In this document: positions 1 through 5,590 of the stretch, in pieces
Numbering within the stretch: position 1 is the stretch's first letter
Layout: every line of letters begins with the position of its first letter
Origin: Halobacteriales archaeon
Lineage (GTDB): Archaea > Halobacteriota > Halobacteria > Halorutilales > JAHENH01
Length of the DNA: 5,686 nucleotides
NCBI GenBank assembly: GCA_018609935.1
Contig: JAHENH010000073.1
Coordinates: 1-5,686 of the forward strand
Direction: 5' to 3'
Position numbers and translations under genes: made by a program
Notes under the pieces: generated by a model
Told to the model about the DNA's origin: nothing
Databases searched by the model: none
Seen by the model: only the letters and a program-made list of their open reading frames with translations

Positions 1-309
1 CTTTATCAATTCATTGGAAAATGAATTAAGACTATAAGACTCTACAAGCTCATCATTTTCTATGGATAATATCTTTACACAGTTCTGTATATAAGCATGA
101 TCTCCACCACTTGTCTTCACTACATTCTTATTGTTCTTAAACTCATATTTATCCAGATAACTTAGATAAACAAGATCATCTTTGTTCACATATTTACCCT
201 TTATCTTTATGGCTTTGTTCTTAGGTATTATCACAAGATCATACCCTGTAACATAACCTTTAGGAGCTCTCTTTAGATCTAATTTATTTCCATCTTCATC
301 GAATATCAT
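1..309 (-). CDS. Unknown protein, N-terminal 103 residues (cut by window edge)
   Basis: This frame opens with ATG at 309 and stays open through the left edge of the window, so only the N-terminus is visible. Its ATG overlaps the TGA stop of the class II amidotransferase gene as ATGA, which supports both the start and translational coupling. The protein begins MIFDEDGNKLDLKRAPKGY and is mixed-charge and Lys/Asp-rich, with no signal peptide or membrane segment. Two segments, YVNKDDLVYLS (residues 40-50) and YIQNCVKILS (73-82), look like degenerate copies of one beta-rich unit, but the match is loose. All nine isoleucines use ATA, as in the neighbouring genes, so it belongs to the same genome compartment. 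I do not recognise the family. As the last visible gene of the cluster it could be a partner or substrate of the ligases, or simply the next viral gene. Confidence 0.8.
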   Translation of the reverse strand, partial: MIFDEDGNKLDLKRAPKGYVTGYDLVIIPKNKAIKIKGKYVNKDDLVYLSYLDKYEFKNNKNVVKTSGGDHAYIQNCVKILSIENDELVESYSLNSFSNELIK

Positions 310-2048
310 GATTCACTTTCTTTAATTCCTGAATGTTCTCTATATAAAACATCTAAGTCTTCTCTTAATATCTCAGCGTTCTCTCTTACTAATTGCATAT
401 CCAATATACCATCACAATTTAATTCCTGATGCATGTTAAGGAAAGTGTTATAAATTCTGAATATGAGATCATCCTTATCATTAGTGTATTCTACATCTTC
501 CTCTTCTTTTATAAGACCTATTCCTTCTTCTGTCTTGTCTCTATAGAAAGATAATATATCCTTACTTTCATCCTTTTTGTCTTTATCTTCTTTCTTTTCT
601 TCTTCCTTGATCTGTGAACCTTTTTCTGTAGGAGCCAGATCTTCTTTGAAATGATCGGTTCTAAGGATCAGATTCTCTGAACCATCTTTAGGATGAACGA
701 ATCTGGGTAGTCCTATTGAATCTACATTACTTATAGTATCGACTTTTCCATATATAACTTTCAAAGGACCTTTACCTTCTAAGGATTCTTCTGTGAAAGA
801 AGATTTATCTATATAAGATATATGTGACATTCTATTCAATAAATCTATTGGATTTTCTGATCTACTCTCTACAGGGTCCTTACATAGATTTAACTCTATA
901 TATCCTCCATTCTTAAGATGGACTACCTCGAACCATGTATCTCTGAGCTCACAATATTCGAGTGAAACTAACATAACATCCAAATCATTATTATCCCCAA
1001 AGAATAAGACATTTTCTAATTTACTTACGATGAAAGCTCTAGAATTATCTTTGAATTCTAATAATTCATAAGAATATTTATTTTTACTTACTTCCTGTCT
1101 TGATTTACAGGATTCAAGATATTTTTCTATATTATTTATCCCGAATATAGAGGATATTCCTGAATTCACCAAGCTACCCCAAGAAGCTTCTATAAAATTA
1201 TCTTTCTCGAATTCAAGGACTTTTTTCCATTTATCCTTATACATATTTAATCTATGATCATTAATGTTATCATTAATATCTTTATGAGATTCATATCCAC
1301 TATTATGGTTACCATATCCACTTCCATAGTGACTTCCATATCTTCTTCCATAATGAGTTGTTGGGGTTTTTTTCTTCTTTTTTATAGGATCTTTCTTTAT
1401 CTTCTTACTTCTATTATTTATTACTTTACCATCTTTTATACAGTAAAGATAGTCAGTTTTAAATTCCTTTATATTCTTACATCCTATAACTTCCAAAGAA
1501 TCTTTTATGGAAGAAATATACATTCCTCCATTTATTTCTCCTCTATAAAGAGGTCTTTCATCATTTCTTCTGAAGGCATACATCTCATCAGTTTCTTTAT
1601 CAATATAGACCACAGATGCTTTTCCTTCTATTTTCTCTAAAACTGATGTACCTCTATCCTTTATTAGAGAGATCAATAAATGACTATCTGTAAAATAATC
1701 ATCGAAATCTTCATCATATTCTTCGGCTAATTCCTCTGAATTTTTCAGAGTTCCATTATGAACTCCTACTATATTTTCTTCTTCATAAGGATGAGAGGAC
1801 CTATTATCCACTTTACCTTTGGATCTATTTCTTAAATGACCCAAGAAGATGTTACCATCCTTTATTTCATTCTTTATTATTTCATCTGTATAAGAACAAT
1901 TAGATTTTACCAGTTCATTATCTCCATTATTATTTCTTGAGTAGAACCCGCAAGAATCAAGTCCTCTTTTCTCATTCCATAACATTAAGAACTTTAACTT
2001 ATCTTTATCGTATTTATCTACAGATGAGTATGCTACTATACCACACAT
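306..2048 (-). CDS. Class II glutamine amidotransferase-like (Ntn-hydrolase) protein with long unknown C-terminal extension
   Basis: Residues 1-210 form a class II glutamine amidotransferase domain. After Met removal, Cys2 of MCGIVAYSS would be the N-terminal nucleophile. Other family motifs follow: RGLDSCGFYS (28-37), GHLRNRSKG (70-78), SHPYE with VHNGTLKN (85-103), DSHLL (121-125) and a late YISSIKDSLEVIG strand-helix (177-189). Cytosolic glutaminase, amidase or peptidase activity is expected. No synthetase, phosphoribosyltransferase or isomerase domain follows, so it is not PurF, GlmS, GltB or AsnB. Residues 214-255 are a basic, Gly/Tyr/His-rich linker, and residues about 265-465 are an unrecognised, apparently folded region. 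Residues 481-496 are almost all Lys/Glu/Asp, and a short helical tail follows. At 580 residues it is far longer than a lone class II domain. The start lies 12 nt after the cyclotransferase stop, behind an A-rich leader with no Shine-Dalgarno, and is fixed by the MCGI motif. The N-terminal domain is secure; the role of the extension is unknown. Confidence 0.93.
   Translation of the reverse strand: MCGIVAYSSVDKYDKDKLKFLMLWNEKRGLDSCGFYSRNNNGDNELVKSNCSYTDEIIKNEIKDGNIFLGHLRNRSKGKVDNRSSHPYEEENIVGVHNGTLKNSEELAEEYDEDFDDYFTDSHLLISLIKDRGTSVLEKIEGKASVVYIDKETDEMYAFRRNDERPLYRGEINGGMYISSIKDSLEVIGCKNIKEFKTDYLYCIKDGKVINNRSKKIKKDPIKKKKKTPTTHYGRRYGSHYGSGYGNHNSGYESHKDINDNINDHRLNMYKDKWKKVLEFEKDNFIEASWGSLVNSGISSIFGINNIEKYLESCKSRQEVSKNKYSYELLEFKDNSRAFIVSKLENVLFFGDNNDLDVMLVSLEYCELRDTWFEVVHLKNGGYIELNLCKDPVESRSENPIDLLNRMSHISYIDKSSFTEESLEGKGPLKVIYGKVDTISNVDSIGLPRFVHPKDGSENLILRTDHFKEDLAPTEKGSQIKEEEKKEDKDKKDESKDILSFYRDKTEEGIGLIKEEEDVEYTNDKDDLIFRIYNTFLNMHQELNCDGILDMQLVRENAEILREDLDVLYREHSGIKESES
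1305..1352 (-). repeat. 12-bp tandem repeat encoding YGxx tetrapeptides
   Basis: Read on the minus strand there are four head-to-tail 12-nt units, each starting TATGG: TATGGAAGAAGA, TATGGAAGTCAC, TATGGAAGTGGA and TATGGTAACCAT. They encode YGRR, YGSH, YGSG and YGNH (residues 233-248 of the class II amidotransferase protein). A weaker fifth copy, YESH, follows after a 9-nt insertion at 1284-1295. The array sits directly after a five-lysine run and separates the amidotransferase domain from the C-terminal extension. It is probably a flexible, low-complexity linker that grew by replication slippage. A nucleic-acid-binding or condensate-forming role is possible for such Gly/Tyr/Arg/His sequence, but nothing here shows it. 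Confidence 0.8.
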
Positions 2049-2060
2049 ATATTATTATTT

Positions 2061-2402
2061 TTAGTTATTAATAGGTTCATTATTGTATTCATTCCAGTCT
2101 CCTGACATTACTAATTCATCTTCATTGAATGTAGATTCATCATTACCTACATACATCTTAACCTTTTCTCCCTCTATAGTTATCCAATGGTCATGGTATC
2201 CTGCACCATGTTCCATATTATCTATAGAGAACAATTCCTTATCATCCACTTCTATTATATCTCCCTTTATACTTCTCTCACTGTCGTGAAATACTTTAGG
2301 GAATGGACCACAGGAATACATTCTGAATCCTTTTACTTCTATATTTTCTTTTATTAATTCTTCTCTTCCTCTTAAAATTCCATATACAAATAGTCTATTC
2401 AT
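2061..2402 (-). CDS. AIG2-like gamma-glutamylcyclotransferase (YtfP/GGACT type)
   Basis: This 113-residue protein has the cyclotransferase-fold signature. RLFVYGILRG at 3-12 is the YGTLR-type substrate loop at the end of strand 1. GPFPKVF (32-38) and IKGDIIEVDDKEL (45-57) match the next conserved strands. In FSIDNMEHGAGYHDHWITI, Glu64 sits where the family's general acid/base glutamate lies. SGDWNEY (100-106) matches the usual C-terminal motif. Its size is that of compact YtfP-like members rather than the longer animal glutathione-type enzymes. Family members cyclise a gamma-glutamyl group of an amine or peptide, releasing 5-oxoproline. Here it would remove gamma-glutamyl groups made or exposed by the neighbouring ligases and hydrolases. 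The start overlaps the upstream hydrolase gene by 8 nt. Family assignment is strong; the actual substrate is unknown. Confidence 0.9.
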   Translation of the reverse strand: MNRLFVYGILRGREELIKENIEVKGFRMYSCGPFPKVFHDSERSIKGDIIEVDDKELFSIDNMEHGAGYHDHWITIEGEKVKMYVGNDESTFNEDELVMSGDWNEYNNEPINN

Positions 2403-3093
2403 TTTCTTGTGCTTTTGAGATTTCTATTAATTCATTCATTATTTCTATTGATATTGGATCCTTTATCTTTTCAGGATGCCATTGTACCCCTATTATAGGT
2501 AATTCTTTATGACATATCATTTCTATTATATCATCATCACTCTTAGCTAGAGGTACTATATCTTTTCCCGGTTCATTTATAGCTTTGTGATGGATACTAT
2601 TGACAGCTATCTCTTGGTTAATGAGTTCTAAGACATCATCTGTTACTGTTTCAGGATTAATATCATCAATAAATTTATCCTGACTTATTCTATGTACCAA
2701 TGAGCATTTTTCTCTCTCATCTTTACTTTTATCATGATCCACTACATTCATTAGATTTCCTCCGAAATAATTATTAATTACTTGCATACCCCTACATATT
2801 GCGAATATGGGTATCTCTTTCTCTATGTATTTTTTCAACATTTTTACATCGAAGTAATCTAAATGAGTTTTAGCATCACTATTTAAATAAGAGGGATAAG
2901 AATTGTTCATCCCCATCAATGAATCTTTGCCTCCGGGGAGCATAAGAATATCTATATCCTCAGGCTCATCATCACTGTTAGGAGTTAGTATTTTCACATC
3001 TCCGAACATAGAGGCAAAGTCCATATATTTATAATTAACTCCCCATATCTTATCATATAAAGCTCCGGGGATTCCTATTCTCTTTCTTTGCAT
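2395..3093 (-). CDS. Class I glutamine amidotransferase-like gamma-glutamyl hydrolase (PuuD / peptidase C26 type)
   Basis: This 232-residue single-domain class I (triad) amidotransferase fold begins RKRIGIPG, the usual first strand. DILMLPGGKDS (48-58) supplies the oxyanion loop. PIFAICRGMQVINNYFGG (95-112) is the nucleophile elbow with Cys100. VNSIHHKAI (164-172) is typical of the PuuD/C26 group, and GVQWHPE (202-208) supplies His206 and Glu208, so the Cys-His-Glu triad is intact. Length and motifs fit free-standing hydrolases that cut gamma-glutamyl amide bonds, such as gamma-glutamyl-GABA hydrolase, rather than amidotransferase subunits of biosynthetic synthetases, which carry or pair with a synthetase partner. 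In this cluster it probably hydrolyses or edits a gamma-glutamyl product of the three upstream ligases. The start lies 19 nt inside the ATP-grasp gene with no Shine-Dalgarno, but homology to the first strand supports it. The substrate is not determined by the sequence. Confidence 0.92.
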   Translation of the reverse strand: MQRKRIGIPGALYDKIWGVNYKYMDFASMFGDVKILTPNSDDEPEDIDILMLPGGKDSLMGMNNSYPSYLNSDAKTHLDYFDVKMLKKYIEKEIPIFAICRGMQVINNYFGGNLMNVVDHDKSKDEREKCSLVHRISQDKFIDDINPETVTDDVLELINQEIAVNSIHHKAINEPGKDIVPLAKSDDDIIEMICHKELPIIGVQWHPEKIKDPISIEIMNELIEISKAQENE

Positions 3094-4058
3094 AAGGCAA
3101 TTGAATTTATGAAGCCTGAAATGGCTTCTCTTGTTATACTACTTGATATTCCGGGGTAAGAATTTAGCTCATAGAGATAAAACTCTTTACCCTCGTCTTT
3201 TTTACCTAGATCTATCCCGAGTATCTTATCTTCATCGGTGATCTTACTTAGTATATTGTTTATACTGAATACTACAGGTTCCAGATCTTTATACAAAGGA
3301 TGATTTTTCTTTAATATCATAGAATTTCCTCCTGTATGTAAGTTGGATCTGAATTCTCCTTTTTTGGCAGTTCTTATAATGATATTATGTATAGTGGAAT
3401 TTATAGCTATAACCCTTATGTCACAGCATTTATCCCTTATGCTACTTACGTGAGGATCTATATATTGTCCTAAAGTATATATAGGCTCTTGTAACAGTTC
3501 TCCATCTTCTATCTGTCCTCTATTCATAAGATCCACTACATCCTCTGATCTTATCTTTCTGACACCTTTACCTATTCTTCCTTTATTAGGCTTTACTATC
3601 AATTCATCATGATCGAAGGATTGACCTCTTATATCACTGGATACAACTTGGAATTCAGGTACTTTAAGATATGGGGTCTCATTCTTTTCCCCTTCTATTA
3701 ATTTATATGTCAATGCTTTATCATTACATATGCTTACTATATCGGGATCATTTATGATCCTATAAGGATAATTACTATAGAAAGGTTTATGCCTCCTGTT
3801 TATAACTATACTTCCATTTAGTAAAGAATATACATCTTCAAATTCAGGTATTAATTCTCCTTTATGATTATAGTCGAAACTTTCCACTAGATCTTTATCA
3901 TCATAGTGATAACATTTCTCTATTTTATTATCATTTTCATTTAGACATACCATAAAACTTGAATGTCCTATAGCATCGAACATTTCTTTATATTCTTCTA
4001 TATAGTTCGAGTAACTGTCTTCAAAATTCTCTTTATCGAATAAGAATATTATCTTCAT
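3075..4058 (-). CDS. ATP-grasp ligase, RimK/glutathione-synthetase-like
   Basis: This 327-residue protein has a full ATP-grasp layout. An N-terminal Rossmann-like pre-ATP-grasp domain starts MKIIFLFD and ends near INDPDIVSICNDKALTYKL (102-120). The ATP-binding lysine and glycine-rich loop are IVKPNKGRIGKGVRKI (154-169), and LLQEPI (188-193) is the adenine-contacting hinge. DIRVIAI (213-219), with RTAKKGEFRSNLHTGG (229-244), forms the conserved Arg/triphosphate region. GIDLG (281-285) and LYELNSYPGI (295-304) carry the metal-binding Asp, Glu and Asn. Such enzymes activate a carboxylate as an acyl-phosphate and join it to an amine, as in glutathione synthase or glutamate-ligating RimK. Nothing here fixes the acceptor. 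The start overlaps the upstream ATP-grasp gene by 26 nt and is placed by the MKII strand; it has no Shine-Dalgarno. It is only distantly similar to its ATP-grasp neighbour, so the two are not a recent duplication. Confidence 0.92.
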   Translation of the reverse strand: MKIIFLFDKENFEDSYSNYIEEYKEMFDAIGHSSFMVCLNENDNKIEKCYHYDDKDLVESFDYNHKGELIPEFEDVYSLLNGSIVINRRHKPFYSNYPYRIINDPDIVSICNDKALTYKLIEGEKNETPYLKVPEFQVVSSDIRGQSFDHDELIVKPNKGRIGKGVRKIRSEDVVDLMNRGQIEDGELLQEPIYTLGQYIDPHVSSIRDKCCDIRVIAINSTIHNIIIRTAKKGEFRSNLHTGGNSMILKKNHPLYKDLEPVVFSINNILSKITDEDKILGIDLGKKDEGKEFYLYELNSYPGISSSITREAISGFINSIALCKERE

Positions 4059-4866
4059 ATTTTTGTTTTAATATTTCAGGTATCTTTTCTTTATATTTTT
4101 CTATTGTTATATTACCGAATGAAGGTCCGGAACTGGTCTCTAATATCACGAATGGATTATTTCCTTGGTCATCCACTTGTGTACTGACCTTTACATCTAT
4201 GGCTCCTATATCCAATCCTACGGACTCTAATGTTTTTACACAATGTTCCTCTATCTCATCCCAATTATTAGGTTTATTGAACTTAGGATTCGTCTCAAGG
4301 AACCACACGCAATTAGAATCATTTCTGAACCATCTATTGTCTTCCGGTCTATCTCTTTTTATCATTTTTCTACAGGTGTAGAAGCATCCATCCTTTGTAA
4401 CATGGAGCCTGTATTCTCTTCCGTAGTTATGGAACTTCTCGAATATATAATCATTTATATTTATATCTTCATTATTCAAGAACTCTCTGAATTCTTCCCG
4501 AGAATCCAATTTACGCATACCTCTGGCTCTACTACTCTTTCTTTTCTTAGCTAGAATAGGATATTCCATATCTTGTTCTTCTGGTACTTGAGATGCGAAC
4601 CAATCAGGAGTTCTCACTCCATATAGATCGAATTGCTGTTTCATTGTTTTCTTATCACCGGATCTCTTCACCGCTTCAACTGAATTACATTCCACTACAC
4701 TTCTTCCTTTATTTATTTTGTGATTAGGTGTAACAGATCCTAATCTTACAGTGGATCTGAAATTCAATGTCGGTAATTCTTTACCTCTAGGTTTTAGTGG
4801 TTTGTGACTTGGGTGAGGTGATCTAACTCTAGGTCTGTGTCTCTTTGATCTTGTGTTCTGTGTCAT
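4033..4866 (-). CDS. ATP-grasp ligase with basic N-terminal tail
   Basis: This 277-residue ATP-grasp protein is of the short phage-associated kind. LNFRSTVRLGSVTP (34-47) and the helix with RSGDKKTMKQQF (68-79) replace a full pre-ATP-grasp domain. YPILAKKRKSSRARGMRKL (102-120) holds the ATP-binding lysine and an Arg/Ser-rich phosphate loop. YIFEKFHNYGREYRLHV (140-156) is the hinge plus conserved Arg strand. GLDIGAIDVKV (217-227) and FVILETSSGPSFG (239-251) hold the metal-binding Asp, Glu and downstream Ser/Asn-type positions. In the last motif ETSS stands where many family members have ENxx. Residues 1-30 contain 13 Arg/Lys/His, five Pro and one acidic residue, so they are likely disordered and could bind an acidic substrate. 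The start overlaps the COOH.NH2 ligase gene by 38 nt. No other Met precedes the domain, so this start is preferred. A ligase role is secure; the substrate is unknown. Confidence 0.9.
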   Translation of the reverse strand: MTQNTRSKRHRPRVRSPHPSHKPLKPRGKELPTLNFRSTVRLGSVTPNHKINKGRSVVECNSVEAVKRSGDKKTMKQQFDLYGVRTPDWFASQVPEEQDMEYPILAKKRKSSRARGMRKLDSREEFREFLNNEDININDYIFEKFHNYGREYRLHVTKDGCFYTCRKMIKRDRPEDNRWFRNDSNCVWFLETNPKFNKPNNWDEIEEHCVKTLESVGLDIGAIDVKVSTQVDDQGNNPFVILETSSGPSFGNITIEKYKEKIPEILKQKYEDNILIR

Positions 4867-5590
4867 TTTCTAGTATTTGTTTAGCTAATTCTGTATCATT
4901 TTCGTTTATACATTCTTTTATTGTCTGGTCTTGCACATTCTCTCCTTTGATAGCTTTGACCACTTGGTCATAGATAAAACCTATCTCATCAGGATCAGAG
5001 GTCCAGAAATTAGATAGAGTTCTATATTCTAATCCATATTCTTTATTTCTGAAACTTCCCGCTTTACCATATAACTCTCTTCTTCTGGTATCATAGTCAG
5101 TGAATAGTGAATAGAGACCTAAAAAATAATCTAATTTCTTTGCTATCTCTATATTCTCTTGTTCATCACCACTATGTCCTATATGAATATGTCCGCCAGC
5201 AGTTCTGAACTTATGGTCGGGATTTGGAGGATAGATGATCTCCTCTGACCAAGCATCTATTTCCTCATCACACCCCATATCTCTTCCCAATTCTGATTCC
5301 AGTTCCTCTTTATCGAATTCCTCGGAGGCTATTACACCTATATCCATATCTGATGGAATATAATCTCTTATGAGATCATAAGCTTCATTCATATTACTTA
5401 CGAATTCTTCTTTGGACCTGGAAACAGGTACATTGAACTCTACTGCTAGATTATCTTTATGAATAAAGAACCCTTCTTTTAATTTCTTAGGTTCTTTCTT
5501 AGTGCCTTCTATAGCCCCTTCCGGAGAAATAGGAAGACCCATGTGATCATAGAGGAATACCTCTATATCAGCTCCTATTGTATTTAGCAT
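4829..5590 (-). CDS. phiEco32-type COOH.NH2 ligase (glutamine synthetase fold, type 2)
   Basis: This 253-residue amidoligase carries the motifs of the phage phiEco32-like COOH.NH2 ligase type 2 family. IGADIEVFL (5-13) holds the first metal-binding Asp/Glu pair, and DNLAVEFNVP (46-55) the second metal-binding Glu. GCDEEIDAWS (106-115) follows. RTAGGHIHIGH (129-139) is the conserved Gly-His motif, DTRRRELYGKAGSFR (167-181) the phosphate-binding Arg cluster, and YGLEYRTLSNFW (185-196) the terminal catalytic strand. The family is related in fold to glutamine synthetase and glutamate-cysteine ligase and is predicted to join a carboxylate to an amine using ATP. The length is normal and no key motif is missing. 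The C-terminal 40 residues are polar and helical. The start overlaps the upstream frame by 7 nt (ATGCTAA) with no clear Shine-Dalgarno. As the first complete gene it probably makes the first or defining bond of the pathway, which is an inference. Confidence 0.94.
   Translation of the reverse strand: MLNTIGADIEVFLYDHMGLPISPEGAIEGTKKEPKKLKEGFFIHKDNLAVEFNVPVSRSKEEFVSNMNEAYDLIRDYIPSDMDIGVIASEEFDKEELESELGRDMGCDEEIDAWSEEIIYPPNPDHKFRTAGGHIHIGHSGDEQENIEIAKKLDYFLGLYSLFTDYDTRRRELYGKAGSFRNKEYGLEYRTLSNFWTSDPDEIGFIYDQVVKAIKGENVQDQTIKECINENDTELAKQILENDTEHKIKETQT

Noticed and set aside
8..27. Perfect 8-bp inverted repeat (AATTCATT / AATGAATT) with a 4-nt loop
   Set aside because: It is A+T-only apart from one pair, sits inside coding sequence with no following T-run on the transcribed side, and is expected by chance in DNA this A+T-rich; not called as a terminator.
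1254..1640. Plus-strand 128-residue open frame
   Set aside because: It lies entirely opposite the class II amidotransferase gene, is dominated by Ile/Ser/Phe runs typical of an antisense shadow of A+T-rich coding DNA, and has no recognisable motif.
1734..1750. 7-bp perfect inverted repeat CTCTGAA TTT TTCAGAG
   Set aside because: It lies inside the amidotransferase domain coding region just after the HNG motif, is short and has no neighbouring regulatory context; probably chance.
306..2048. Identification as PurF, GlmS, GltB or asparagine synthetase
   Set aside because: The N-terminal class II domain is shared, but the C-terminal part has no phosphoribosyltransferase, sugar-isomerase, FMN/glutamate synthase or synthetase motifs.
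2049..2060. Possible promoter or regulatory site in the only intergenic gap
   Set aside because: The gap is 12 nt of A/T sequence, too short for a promoter, and is readily explained as the leader of the next start codon.
2083..2289. Plus-strand 68-residue open frame
   Set aside because: It is antisense to the cyclotransferase gene, Ser/Ile-rich shadow sequence without motif support.
2395..3093. Identification as an amidotransferase subunit of a biosynthetic synthetase (GuaA, PyrG, PabA, TrpG)
   Set aside because: It is free-standing, has the HHK motif typical of PuuD/C26 hydrolases, and no partner synthetase is nearby.
4199..4554. Two overlapping plus-strand open frames opposite the first ATP-grasp gene
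   Set aside because: They overlap each other and a gene with clear ATP-grasp motifs, show no family motif, and break the uniform gene direction.
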